DNA from: CAYSLC01 sp964431545
GTDB lineage: Bacteria; Desulfobacterota; Desulfobacteria; Desulfobacterales; JAABSP01
Assembly (NCBI GenBank): GCA_964431545.1
Contig: CAYSLC010000012.1
Coordinates: forward strand, 1-51,642
DNA: 51,642 nucleotides
Direction of reading: 5' to 3'
Below the pieces are notes generated by a model. It made no database searches. It worked only from the letters and a program-made list of their open reading frames with translations, and had not been told where the DNA came from. The position numbers and the translations under genes were made by a program. This document shows, piece after piece, positions 1-9,207 of the stretch. Each line of letters opens with the position of its first letter. Position 1 is the stretch's first letter.

Positions 1-647
1 AAAATGGCGAGAACACCCAACAGCTTATTTGATTTTGGCGGTGAAGTATCGCTTTGGACTTCGATACCCCTTGCAAAGGGGGCGGTTTTTTCCTCGGTTG
101 GAACGGGTTTTACGGCCTCGTTCCCCGCGCCGGCTTGATCAGCGTTCCGATCTCCGAGGGATCTTTCGAGAACATCCATGACGATCTTCGGGTAATCGAG
201 AACGATTTTCTCGTGTCCGATGACGACGGTGTTTTCGTCCTTCCGGGTCAATCCGCCCGGAACCGGTCTGGGAATGGTTTTTCGGTTGATCGACCGACCG
301 AAGGCCCCCCGTTCCAAAAGGACGACCTGATTCTGATTCCAGACGATCATCACAAAGGGGTAGATGCCGAGGAGATTGCCCAGGTAGTATAACAGGAATG
401 TGGTGATAATCGAGACGAATGATGCAGGGAATGATACAGGGATGGAAGGGGGCAGTCCCCAATCTCGCAAATGATTGATCAATAGCCACGTCATAGCCAT
501 GAAGCCAATGGTTAACACCAAAAATCGAATCGTGTGGAAACTGTTCTTCCTGCCCCGCGCAATCCCCTCGACTTCCATTCCGGCCGGAAGGTGAGGGTCC
601 GCGGTTTTTTTCCATGATCGGGTGAGTTTTTCAAATTTTTCATCCAT
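1..647 (-). CDS. Membrane protein of unknown function, C-terminus cut by window edge
   Basis: An open frame of 215 codons starts at the ATG at 647 and runs off the left edge without a stop. A good ribosome site (GGAAGGAA) lies about 6 bases upstream. Two hydrophobic segments are visible, about residues 41-57 and 75-103, followed by a soluble part that contains a short hydrophobic/charged repeat of the kind seen in cytoplasmic domains, and a Pro/Ser/Lys-rich end at the edge. I do not recognise the family. The reading frame is clean across the whole stretch, which argues for a real gene. It faces the same way as the large regulator upstream of it (949-4281), 301 bases away, so it may or may not share a transcript. 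The missing C-terminus limits any call. Confidence 0.6.
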   Translation of the reverse strand, partial: MDEKFEKLTRSWKKTADPHLPAGMEVEGIARGRKNSFHTIRFLVLTIGFMAMTWLLINHLRDWGLPPSIPVSFPASFVSIITTFLLYYLGNLLGIYPFVMIVWNQNQVVLLERGAFGRSINRKTIPRPVPGGLTRKDENTVVIGHEKIVLDYPKIVMDVLERSLGDRNADQAGAGNEAVKPVPTEEKTAPFARGIEVQSDTSPPKSNKLLGVLAI

Positions 648-948
648 GGGCTCGATTCCTTCCGTTTCCTTGTAATTTTCCGAATATCCCTTTATCAAAA
701 CCTTGCCGTCCAAGATCGACGCCCTCTTTGCGCTCGGTTTCCGGGTTGGATCTGTTCCGGATTCGGGTTCACGAGCGGGCCTATTGCGCCGATGCTGGCT
801 TCGTTTTTTATTTTTATCCCGTGGTTCTATCGGGTTCATCCCATCCGACCGCCAAAGTGGAAATTCGTCTGTCCCTGTACCATATCCCAGGTTACCTGGA
901 GGTTACCAGAAACCGAATTTTTTTGGTGGGATGGTGAGACGCCTATGG
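648..948. other. Intergenic region without a gene
   Basis: No convincing coding frame is seen on either strand. A 13-base palindrome CCAGGTTACCTGG (887-899) is followed at once by a second GGTTACC (901-907), just downstream of the stop of the large regulator. A weak promoter-like pair for the minus-strand gene (TTGATA, 17 bases, TTACAA) can be read just upstream of 647 but the -10 is poor. Confidence 0.4.
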
Positions 949-3900
949 CTATCCTTTTCCGGCGATCTTTCGAAAGATTTCGACCGTCGTTTCGTCCGGC
1001 TCGCTGTCGAGTTCCTCGGAGAGCGCCTTTTTGCACTCCCGATAGGTTTTGAGCGCCGCGTTGCGCATTCCCAGCTTGGCGTAAAGCGACATCATCCTCT
1101 GATAGGCCTCCTCCACGCAGGGATCATTCTGGATGACCCTTCGATAACAGCAGATCGCGTCGTCGGCCTTATCTTGTCTTTCCGAAATATGCCCCATTCG
1201 AAAGAGAGTGTCGGTAAACGTTCTTCGGAACTCCGCCCGCTTTGCCTCGGCCCAGGGCATGCAGAGATCTTCCTCCAGAAAATCTCCCCTGTACAGATCG
1301 ACGGCGCTGCTGTAAAAAGAGATGGCATCCGTGAGATTTCCTTGGTCTTCCGCTTTTCTTCCGTTTGAAGTCAAATGGAAAAAATCGTCGATATCGACGG
1401 AACACAGATCGCGATCGAGAGTCAGACGGTTTTCCCGGAGATGGACATAGGCGGAGCCGAAGGCTTGTTTCATCTCCGGCTCCAGGGTTTTCCGCAATCG
1501 ATGGAGGGTGACTTTGAAATTTTTCTCGGCCGCCCGAGGTTCGCTCTCGGGCCAGAGATCTTCGACCAGAACTTCCCGGGAAGAATTCCACGCTCCCCTT
1601 GAAACCAGGGCCTTGAGCAGGCACCGGGCCTGGGCCCTTTCCCATTCCCCATCCTCGATCCGACGGTCTCCCCGGAAAACCCGGAAGTGTCCGAAACATT
1701 CGATGCGAAGAGGAGAAAGGCTCGCTCGATAAATGGTTTTTCTCAACTCGCGGGCATATGCCGCCGTCGCGGTGTCGGCTTGCGTTCCCAGCCTTTCGAG
1801 CCGGGAATCGGCCAGATCGGAAAGGTGGGTCGAAAGGAGGTATGATGCATAATCGACGGCTTCGGACACCCGCAGATCGATGGCCATGACGCATGCATCG
1901 GCGAAATCCTCCCGTTTCAACAGCAGCGTGTGGTGGTGTTTTTTCTCTTCGGCCAGCCTGAAACCCTCCTTGAGGTTGCGTGCCGCCGCCTCGGGCCGGC
2001 CCTGTTTTCTCCTGATGAAGGCCATTACCAGATGTGCCTCCACCAAAAAGGTGTAACAGGAGATTTTCCGGAGGCGATCGATGGTCCCATGCAGTTCCTC
2101 CTCCAGGTTTTCGCCCTCGCCAAGGTGGTGGAGAATCAGAGTTCGAAACACCGTTGCACCGTAGTAATGCCAGAGGGTGAGGCTCTCCTCGGAAGAGAGA
2201 ATTGTCGCCGAACGGTTCACCAGTTCCTTTGTCTTGGGGAGATCCCCTTTGCGGTAGCGGACAAAGGCGGAAAACAGCAACGTGATCCCTTCGAAAATAC
2301 GGTTTCCAAGCGATGAAGCCGTATAGAAGACCATTTCCGCGATGTTCTCCGCCCGTTCCAGCTCTCCGGCGTAAATGGCGATGGCGAAATCCGTTACAAG
2401 GGCCGGAAGGTGCCAGAAGATCAAACCGTTTTTCTCGATCGTCTGCAGGGCCGACAGGATCTGTTCTCTCGCCTTGGGGATTTCCCCTCTGAGGGTTAGG
2501 AATTCGCTGACCGCGATCAGGTAAAACGCCCGAAGTTCCGGATATGGCGAGGCTTCGACGAGGGTTTGAAGTTCGGAGACGATTTCGTCTGCCCATTCGA
2601 ATTCCCCGAGCCAGGAAAGCGCTTCCACCTCCCGGCTCATGGCGGAAACCCGGAGACCGGTGTCGCCGCAATGGACGGCGATCAGCCGTGCTTTATGGCA
2701 GCACCAAAACCCCTTCCTCGGATTGCCGCGGCACAAGGTCTCCAGATGACCGACTTGAAACCATAGGATCGCGCTTTCGAAGGCGTAACGATCCTGGGGA
2801 ATGGTTTCGAGCAGCCGTTCGGCCCGGGCGACCAAATCCTTCACCGGAAAGGGGTGGTATCCGCCGAGAATAAAGGCCTCGAGCAGCAGCGCAAAGGAGA
2901 GGATCTGCCCCCTTGCCTCCTCCCGCTCCTCGAATATGCGGATACATTCGGTCAGGCTTTTGGGATTTTCCCTTGGGGCCGTAAACCGTCTGGTCATGCA
3001 GATGTACAGCAGCAGCCACGGACTCTTTGCGACCAACTCGTCCGGGATCGACCGGAGCCTTTGGGCAAGATCGCCCGTTCTTCCTTGAGCAAAAAGGTCC
3101 ATTCCGATCCGTTCCAAAGCACTCGAAGCCGCCGGGTAGTCCTCTGCTTTCAGGTGATGATCCAGGGCGTTCTCGTAATCCTCGATCCGCTCGAAAACCC
3201 GGGCCGCCTTTGAATGGAGTTCGCGCCTTTCCTCCCAAGACATCCTCAGTCTGTATCGAGAGCGGAGAAACTCCCGGAACACCTGATGATATTTGAACAA
3301 CAATTCATGTCCTGGGCTGTGGAGCATTTGAATGAAAAGATTCCTCTCCGCCAGCCTGTTCAGGATGGTCTCGGCCTCGTTCGTCTCCAGCAATTCCCCG
3401 ACCAGAACCGGATCGATCACCTCGAGGATCGATGATTTGATCAGAAAGTCCTTCTCTTTTTCTCCGAGCGTGGAAAAAATTTCTTCTCCGAGATATTGGA
3501 ATGCCTTTTGCTTTACCTCTCCGATGAACACTTCCGAGAGGAATTTTTCCCGATCATCTTCCGGATGCCGTCGCAGCGCTTCGGAAAAAAGGAGCAAACC
3601 GCCGACCCAGCCCTCCGTCATGGCATGGATTCGCTCTGCCTGGTCAAAGGACAACGGGACGCTGCAGGCCTCTTTGAAAAAGGCTGCCGTTTCCTCCATC
3701 GTAAAAGCTAGTTGCTCGTTGTCGATGATGGCGGCCTCCCGCCGCATGTACAGCTTTTGGAGGTCCAGCGGCGGGGCTTTTCTGGAAAGGAGGACGAAAC
3801 GAACTTTCGAATCCGCCTCTTCAAGCAATTTACCGAGCAACCCAAAGGAAGGGGAGTCGGTTGCAAGACGCTCGAGTCCGTCCAGAACAATCCGAACCTG

Positions 3901-4281
3901 GGAGGAGACGCCTTGAACAAGGAGGTTCGCCCATCTTCGGAAAAGAGGGGCCTCCTCTCTCGGACCCAGATCGGCTGAAACGTATTTCAAGAGATCCGAG
4001 AAATCGGCTTTTTCCAGCGCGTTTTGCACCGAACGGATGATCAGACGGAACAGATTCACCGGATCCGATTCCTCTTCCGTCAAATTGACCCATGCCGTCC
4101 CTGTTTCGCATGTCCGGGCATAGGTGGCCGCAAGAGTGGACTTTCCCTGAGCCGCCTGCCCGAGAATGAGGATGATCTTCCGGTCTCGATACCGCCCAAG
4201 CGTTTTGATCAACCTGTCCCGCTGGAGCACATTGGGCAGTTTCGGAGGGGTTGTTTTCGAATGAACCACGATTTCCTCCAT
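949..4281 (-). CDS. STAND-ATPase / TPR / winged-helix-BTAD transcriptional regulator (MalT-SARP hybrid type)
   Basis: A 1,110-residue regulator. The N-terminus resembles MalT/LuxR-type STAND ATPases: a short lead, then Walker A GQAAQGKST at about residues 41-49 and a hydrophobic Walker B stretch (VRIVLDGLERL) further on, followed by a winged-helix-like region and several hundred residues of TPR-like helices. The C-terminus is not a LuxR HTH. It is an OmpR-type winged helix (starting near LRIECFGHFRVF) followed by a bacterial transcriptional activation (BTAD) TPR domain, the layout of SARP-like activators. An in-frame ATG lies 21 codons upstream (4344) but has no ribosome site, whereas the ATG at 4281 has GGAGGGA 4 bases before it and starts like MalT proteins. 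Such regulators bind a small inducer through the TPR part; the inducer and targets cannot be read here. Confidence 0.85.
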   Translation of the reverse strand: MEEIVVHSKTTPPKLPNVLQRDRLIKTLGRYRDRKIILILGQAAQGKSTLAATYARTCETGTAWVNLTEEESDPVNLFRLIIRSVQNALEKADFSDLLKYVSADLGPREEAPLFRRWANLLVQGVSSQVRIVLDGLERLATDSPSFGLLGKLLEEADSKVRFVLLSRKAPPLDLQKLYMRREAAIIDNEQLAFTMEETAAFFKEACSVPLSFDQAERIHAMTEGWVGGLLLFSEALRRHPEDDREKFLSEVFIGEVKQKAFQYLGEEIFSTLGEKEKDFLIKSSILEVIDPVLVGELLETNEAETILNRLAERNLFIQMLHSPGHELLFKYHQVFREFLRSRYRLRMSWEERRELHSKAARVFERIEDYENALDHHLKAEDYPAASSALERIGMDLFAQGRTGDLAQRLRSIPDELVAKSPWLLLYICMTRRFTAPRENPKSLTECIRIFEEREEARGQILSFALLLEAFILGGYHPFPVKDLVARAERLLETIPQDRYAFESAILWFQVGHLETLCRGNPRKGFWCCHKARLIAVHCGDTGLRVSAMSREVEALSWLGEFEWADEIVSELQTLVEASPYPELRAFYLIAVSEFLTLRGEIPKAREQILSALQTIEKNGLIFWHLPALVTDFAIAIYAGELERAENIAEMVFYTASSLGNRIFEGITLLFSAFVRYRKGDLPKTKELVNRSATILSSEESLTLWHYYGATVFRTLILHHLGEGENLEEELHGTIDRLRKISCYTFLVEAHLVMAFIRRKQGRPEAAARNLKEGFRLAEEKKHHHTLLLKREDFADACVMAIDLRVSEAVDYASYLLSTHLSDLADSRLERLGTQADTATAAYARELRKTIYRASLSPLRIECFGHFRVFRGDRRIEDGEWERAQARCLLKALVSRGAWNSSREVLVEDLWPESEPRAAEKNFKVTLHRLRKTLEPEMKQAFGSAYVHLRENRLTLDRDLCSVDIDDFFHLTSNGRKAEDQGNLTDAISFYSSAVDLYRGDFLEEDLCMPWAEAKRAEFRRTFTDTLFRMGHISERQDKADDAICCYRRVIQNDPCVEEAYQRMMSLYAKLGMRNAALKTYRECKKALSEELDSEPDETTVEIFRKIAGKG

Positions 4282-4379
4282 ACCGTCCCTCCACAATATG
4301 TATGGGGCTGATGACGGTCGAGATGGCCTCGGGTGCGACATCATCCGGATTCTTTAAGCTGGATAACTATTTGTAACTT

Positions 4380-4408
4380 TACCTAATACATTTATTTCTG
4401 GAAGTCAA
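4380..4408 (-). promoter_or_regulatory. Candidate sigma-70 promoter of the STAND/BTAD regulator
   Basis: On the minus strand TTGACT (4408-4403) and TAGGTA (4385-4380) are separated by 17 bases, in an AT-rich patch about 100 bases before the start at 4281. The -10 matches consensus at three to four positions only. Confidence 0.4.
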
Positions 4409-4517
4409 CCTCAAACCGGCGCTTTCGAGCCCCGATATTCTCTCGCCGGTCCGCCGTTCGATTCCGCCGGCGACGAGCAGGATCCGGAATTCTCACTCAC
4501 TCCATCCATTCCGCCCC

Positions 4518-4546
4518 TTGAATTCCCCGCCCCATCCCGGTATGAT
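4518..4546 (+). promoter_or_regulatory. Candidate sigma-70 promoter of xdhC-aceK
   Basis: TTGAAT (4518-4523), a 17-base spacer and TATGAT (4541-4546). This is a good match in an otherwise GC-rich region, about 170 bases before the xdhC start. Confidence 0.55.
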
Positions 4547-4718
4547 CCCCTTTCGATTATCTGGAAGGAGCGCCCATCGAGGGCGATCGGGACAGGACAT
4601 AAGACTTGGGGGACCGGTGGATGGTAAGGAGAAAACAGTCTCCACCCGCTCCAATGAATGAGGCGCATTCCACCGGCGGACAATTCGTTCCCCCGATTCA
4701 CCCCCACGGGAGAATGGC

Positions 4719-5558
4719 ATGGCCGATTTTGAAGAAGAGATTCTCAGGCACCTCCGCGAAGGCGAAACCTTTGTTCTGGCCACCATCACCGGCCACCAGG
4801 GCTCCACCCCCCGGACGGCGGGCAGCCGGATGGCCGTCCTCCGGGACGGACGGATCTTCGGCACCATCGGCGGCGGAATCGTGGAGGCCCGGGCCATCGA
4901 GGCGGCCCGGGAGGTCTTCGAGACCGGCCGGACCATCGAAAGGGACTTCGACCTGACCCACCAGATCGCCGACACCATGGACATGATCTGCGGGGGCCGG
5001 CTGACCGTCCGCCTGGAGCGGGTGAAACCGGCCCCCGAAACCATCGACCGGTTTCGGGCGATGGCCGAAGCCGCCCGGAAGGGTAGGAAGACCGTCTACC
5101 TCTTCGGGGCCGGCCACGTCTCCCGGGAGGTGGCGGTCCTCGCCCGGCGGGTGGGGTTCGGGATCATCGTCCTCGACGACCGGGTCGAGTTCGCCAGCCG
5201 GGAACGGTTCCCCGACGCCGACGGGGTCACCGTTTTAGAGACCTTCGAATCGGCCTTCCGGGACCTTCCCGTGGACGGCAACGGGTTCATCGTCATCCTC
5301 ACCCGGGGCCACGCCCACGACAAGACCGTCCTTGCCGGGGCCCTCCGGACCGACGCCCGGTACATCGGCATGATCGGCTCCAAGCGGAAACGGGCCGCCA
5401 TCTACGCGGCCCTGGAAGACGAAGGCTTCACCCGGGCCGACCTCGACCGGGTGTACAGCCCCATCGGCATCGCCATCGGCGCCGAGACCCCCGAGGAGAT
5501 CGCCGTGAGCATCGTGGCCGAGCTGATCCAGGTCCGGGCGAAAGGGGAGGGGAGATGA
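4719..5558 (+). CDS. xdhC: XdhC/CoxI family molybdo-enzyme maturation factor
   Basis: A 279-residue XdhC/CoxI family protein. The N-terminal XdhC/CoxI motif (LATITGHQGSTPRTAG, then GTIGGGIVEA) and a C-terminal Rossmann-like part (LFGAGHVSRE near residue 129, later YIGMIGSKRKR) are both present, so it is full length. XdhC proteins bind molybdenum cofactor and help sulfurate it before insertion into xanthine-dehydrogenase-family enzymes. No such molybdo-hydroxylase is in the window. The stop overlaps the aceK start as ATGA, so the two are translationally coupled, an odd pairing because AceK has no known need for molybdenum cofactor. The start has GGGAG about 8 bases upstream. Family is clear; the substrate enzyme is unknown. 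Confidence 0.88.
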   Translation: MADFEEEILRHLREGETFVLATITGHQGSTPRTAGSRMAVLRDGRIFGTIGGGIVEARAIEAAREVFETGRTIERDFDLTHQIADTMDMICGGRLTVRLERVKPAPETIDRFRAMAEAARKGRKTVYLFGAGHVSREVAVLARRVGFGIIVLDDRVEFASRERFPDADGVTVLETFESAFRDLPVDGNGFIVILTRGHAHDKTVLAGALRTDARYIGMIGSKRKRAAIYAALEDEGFTRADLDRVYSPIGIAIGAETPEEIAVSIVAELIQVRAKGEGR

Positions 5559-7291
5559 AGGATGATCTGGCCGACGCCGGCACCACCGCCATCTACAACG
5601 CCTTCAACACCTACCAGCGCCGGTTCCAGTCGATCACGCGCCGGGCCGGGTACCGGTTCGAGAGCCGGGACTGGCGGGCCCTCCAGGCCGACGGGGTCCG
5701 GCGGCTGGAACTCTACAAGCTGGTGGCCGACAAGGCGGTGGATAACATCCGGCGCCTCCTGGGGGACCGGCTGACCGACAAGAGCCTCTGGTCGGCCATG
5801 CGGACCGCCTACTCCGGGCTCATCGCCGACCTGGACGACTGGGAGCTGGCCGAGACCTTCTTCAACTCCATCACCCGCCGGATCTTCACCACCGTGGGGG
5901 TGGACGACCAGATCGAGTTCGTCACCACCGACTTCACCGATCCGCCCACCCGGGCGAGGGAACTCGTCTACCGGGTCCATGAACCCGGGGGCGAGCTGCC
6001 CGATCTGATCCGGAAAATCCTCTACAACACCGGATTCGCCGGTCTTTTCCAGGATCTGGAGCGGGACGTGGCCCTGGCCGCCGGGCGGGTGGCGGATCAC
6101 CTCTTTGCCATGGGCCTTCCCCCGACCCCGGACCGGGCCGAGGTGGTCAAGCGGACCCTGTTTCGGGGCAAGGGCGCCTACGTGGTGGGGCGTCTTTTTA
6201 GCGGGCGGCTCCGGATTCCGCTCGTCCTGTGCCTCCTCCACCCCGCCGAGGGGATCGTGGCGGACGCGGTGCTGCTCACCGAGGACAGCGCCAGCATCCT
6301 CTTCTCCTTCACCCGCTCCGCCTTCCAGGTGGACGCGGATCGGCCCTACGACCTGGTGCGGTTTCTCAAAAAGCTGATCCCCCACAAGCCGGTGGGGGAA
6401 CTGTACAGCGCCGTCGGCTTCCACAAGCACGGCAAGACCGAACTCTACCGGGATCTCCTCCGACAGCTGACCACGTGCAGCCGGGACCGGTTCGAGATCT
6501 CCCGGGGCAAGCCGGGGATGGTCATGGTGGTCTTCAATATCTCCGACTACGACCTCGTCTTCAAGCTGATCCGGGATACCTTCGGCCGTCCCAAGAAGAC
6601 CACCCGGAAAGAGGTGATGGAGAAGTACGATCTGGTCTTCAAGCACGACCGGGCCGGCCGGCTGGTGGAGGCGCAGTCCTTCGAGCACCTCGAGTTCCAC
6701 CGGCGGTGCTTCTCCGAAGCGCTCCTCCGGGAGCTGGGCGAAGCGGCTCCGAAGACGGTCCGGATCGACGAGAAGCACGTCATCGTGGAGTTCGCCTATG
6801 TGGAGCGGCGGGTCACCCCCCTGGACGTCTTTCTCACGGAGGCCGATTCCCAGGCGGCCCGGGCGGCGGTGATCGACTACGGCCGCGCCATCAAGGACTT
6901 GGCCCGGAGCAACATCTTCCCCGGGGACATGCTGCTCAAGAACTTCGGCGTCACCCGCCACGGCCGGGTGGTCTTTTACGATTACGACGAGCTGTGCGCC
7001 ATCACCGAGTGCAACTTTCGGAAGATCCCCCAAGCCCGGCGCTACGAGGACGAACTGGCCGACCAGCCCTGGTTCCACGTGGAGGAGAACGACGTCTTCC
7101 CCGAGGAGTTCGTCCGGTACCTCATGCTGCCGGACGAACTCCGGGAGGTCTTCATGGCCCACCACGGGGACCTCTTCGGAGTCGAGTTCTGGCGCGCCAC
7201 CCGGCAGCGGATTCTGGACGGGGAGATCATCCACATCTTCCCGTATTCAGATCATCAAAAAATACAGAAGGATAGTAGAAACCCCTTGTAA
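5555..7291 (+). CDS. aceK: Isocitrate dehydrogenase kinase/phosphatase
   Basis: AceK, 578 residues, the same length as the E. coli enzyme. It phosphorylates and inactivates isocitrate dehydrogenase, and reverses this, thereby sending isocitrate into the glyoxylate bypass. Diagnostic stretches include the N-terminal YQRRFQSITRRAGYRFE region, FHKHGKTELYRDL in the ATP-binding area near residue 290, and the C-terminal kinase-like part with DMLLKNFGVTRHGRVVFYDYDE, where the Asp of the DYDE motif would bind metal. It overlaps xdhC by 4 bases (ATGA) and lies upstream of aceB and aceA. In enteric bacteria the order is aceBAK; here aceK comes first. The isocitrate dehydrogenase itself is not in the window. 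Confidence 0.96.
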   Translation: MKDDLADAGTTAIYNAFNTYQRRFQSITRRAGYRFESRDWRALQADGVRRLELYKLVADKAVDNIRRLLGDRLTDKSLWSAMRTAYSGLIADLDDWELAETFFNSITRRIFTTVGVDDQIEFVTTDFTDPPTRARELVYRVHEPGGELPDLIRKILYNTGFAGLFQDLERDVALAAGRVADHLFAMGLPPTPDRAEVVKRTLFRGKGAYVVGRLFSGRLRIPLVLCLLHPAEGIVADAVLLTEDSASILFSFTRSAFQVDADRPYDLVRFLKKLIPHKPVGELYSAVGFHKHGKTELYRDLLRQLTTCSRDRFEISRGKPGMVMVVFNISDYDLVFKLIRDTFGRPKKTTRKEVMEKYDLVFKHDRAGRLVEAQSFEHLEFHRRCFSEALLRELGEAAPKTVRIDEKHVIVEFAYVERRVTPLDVFLTEADSQAARAAVIDYGRAIKDLARSNIFPGDMLLKNFGVTRHGRVVFYDYDELCAITECNFRKIPQARRYEDELADQPWFHVEENDVFPEEFVRYLMLPDELREVFMAHHGDLFGVEFWRATRQRILDGEIIHIFPYSDHQKIQKDSRNPL

Positions 7292-7500
7292 AATCCGAGT
7301 CGGCTCTGGTACCTTTGTCAAGGTAAACCCACGGCAGCCGCCCCTTCCATCGGGAAGGTCCCCCGGACCGCCCCGTCCGGTCGGTGGAACGGACCCGGCC
7401 GCCTCTCGGGATTGGCGCCGATGGACCGGATGGGGCCGATTCTCCTTCGTCCCGTCCCCCGTGCCCATCCCCACACAAGACCGCAAGGGAGGAGAAGAAT

Positions 7501-9099
7501 ATGTCGACACCCCTCGTGATCGACGGAATCGAAGTCCGCGGACCGGTGAGCGAGTCCTTTGCCGGAATCCTGGCCCCGGAGGCGCTCCACTTCGTGGCGG
7601 CGCTGGCCCGGGAGTTCAACGGCCGGCGCAAGGACCTGCTGGAACGACGGCAGAACGTCCAGGCCGAGATCGACGACGGAAAGATGCCCGACTTCCTCAA
7701 GGAGACCCAAGAACTCCGGGAGAGCGCCTGGAAGATCGCCCCCGTTCCGGAGGACCTCCAGGACCGGCGGGTGGAGATCACCGGGCCGGTGGACCGGAAG
7801 ATGGTGATCAACGCCCTCAACTCCGGGGCGAGCACCTACATGGCCGACTTCGAGGACTCCCACTGCCCCACCTGGGCCGGGACCCTGGAGGGGCAGGTCA
7901 ACCTCCGGGACGCGGTGCGGGGCACAATCAGCCTCGACACCCCGGAGGGCAAGCACTACCAACTCGGGGACGACCCGGCCGTCCTCATCGTACGCCCCCG
8001 GGGCTGGCATCTGGAGGAAAAGCACGTCTATGTGGACGGGGAGCCGGTCTCCGGCGCGCTCTTCGACTTCGGCCTCTTCTTCTTCCACAACGCCAAGGCC
8101 CTCATCGAGCGGGGCAGCGGGCCCTACTTCTACCTGCCCAAGCTGGAGAGCCACCTGGAGGCCCGCCTCTGGAACGACGTCTTCATCCGCGCCCAGGAGA
8201 TGGCCGGGGTGGGCCAGGGGACCATCAAGGCGACCGTCCTCATCGAGACCATCCTGGCCGCCTTCGAGATGGACGAGATCCTCTATGAGCTGCGCAACCA
8301 CATGGCCGGGCTCAACTGCGGCCGCTGGGACTACATCTTCAGCTTCATCAAACGGTTCCGGAACGTCCCCCGCTACCTCTTCCCCGACCGGGCCCAGATC
8401 ACCATGACCCGCCACTGCATGCATTCCTACTCCCTGCTGGCCATCCAGACCTGCCACCGGCGGGGGGCCCACGCCATCGGCGGGATGGCGGCCCAGATTC
8501 CCATCAAGAACGACCCGGAGGCCAATGAAGCCGCCATCCGGAAGGTCCGGGACGACAAGACCCGGGAGGCCGGGGACGGCCACGACGGCACCTGGGTGGC
8601 CCACCCGGGGCTGGTGGCGGTGGCCAGAGAGGAGTTCGATAAGGCGATGCCGGAAAAGAACCAGGTAGACCGGCTCCGGGAGGACGTGACCGTGACCGCC
8701 GAGGATCTCCTCAAGCTCCCCGGGGGGACCATCACCGAAAAGGGTTTGCGCACCAACGTCAGCGTGGGAATCCAGTACATGGCCAACTGGCTGTCGGGGG
8801 TCGGCTGCGTGCCCCTCTACCATCTCATGGAGGACGCGGCCACGGCGGAGATCTCACGGACCCAGGTCTGGCAGTGGGTCCACCACCCCGGCGGCACCTT
8901 CGAGGACGGCCGGCAGATCTCCCTGGAGACCTTCCGGGAGGTCATGGGGGAGGAGATGGAGAAGATCCGCGGGGAGGTGGGGGCGGAGGCCTTTGCCTCG
9001 GGCAATTACGAGCAGGCGGCCGAACTCTTCGACCGGATCGTGGCCAACGAGGAGCTGGAGGAGTTTCTCACCCTCCGGGCTTACGACTATATCGACTGA
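7501..9099 (+). CDS. aceB: Malate synthase A
   Basis: A 532-residue malate synthase of the A type (E. coli AceB has 533). It condenses glyoxylate with acetyl-CoA to give malate. Family motifs seen: MADFEDSHCPTW near residue 115, IVRPRGWHLEEKHV near 165 with the catalytic Arg, LPKLESHLEARLW near 215, and the VAHPGLVAVA motif further on. I chose the ATG at 7501 because AAGGAGGAG ends about 7 bases before it and the protein then starts as usual for the family; an in-frame upstream extension (from 7384) has no homology-like content. It is 209 bases downstream of aceK and 108 bases upstream of aceA. Confidence 0.95.
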   Translation: MSTPLVIDGIEVRGPVSESFAGILAPEALHFVAALAREFNGRRKDLLERRQNVQAEIDDGKMPDFLKETQELRESAWKIAPVPEDLQDRRVEITGPVDRKMVINALNSGASTYMADFEDSHCPTWAGTLEGQVNLRDAVRGTISLDTPEGKHYQLGDDPAVLIVRPRGWHLEEKHVYVDGEPVSGALFDFGLFFFHNAKALIERGSGPYFYLPKLESHLEARLWNDVFIRAQEMAGVGQGTIKATVLIETILAAFEMDEILYELRNHMAGLNCGRWDYIFSFIKRFRNVPRYLFPDRAQITMTRHCMHSYSLLAIQTCHRRGAHAIGGMAAQIPIKNDPEANEAAIRKVRDDKTREAGDGHDGTWVAHPGLVAVAREEFDKAMPEKNQVDRLREDVTVTAEDLLKLPGGTITEKGLRTNVSVGIQYMANWLSGVGCVPLYHLMEDAATAEISRTQVWQWVHHPGGTFEDGRQISLETFREVMGEEMEKIRGEVGAEAFASGNYEQAAELFDRIVANEELEEFLTLRAYDYID

Positions 9100-9207
9100 T
9101 CCGCCGCCCGCGGGACGGCGCGGCGACCCGGGGTCGCCGCATGAACGAGCCTCCGTCGACGGACGGCCGCGGATCATCAACGGGGAAAGAAAGGACCGGA
9201 ACCGATC

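Larger units (their letters stand above)
4282..4718. other. Divergent intergenic region with promoters for both sides
   Basis: This 437-base stretch separates the minus-strand regulator from the plus-strand xdhC-aceK genes. No gene is supported. It holds one promoter-like pair on each strand (listed separately) and a small hairpin CGCCC-ATCGA-GGGCG at 4571-4585 inside the expected xdhC leader, which would be about 165 bases long. Confidence 0.5.

Noticed and set aside
5402..7234. 610-codon minus-strand open frame opposite aceK
   Set aside because: Antisense composition; aceK is full length and well conserved.
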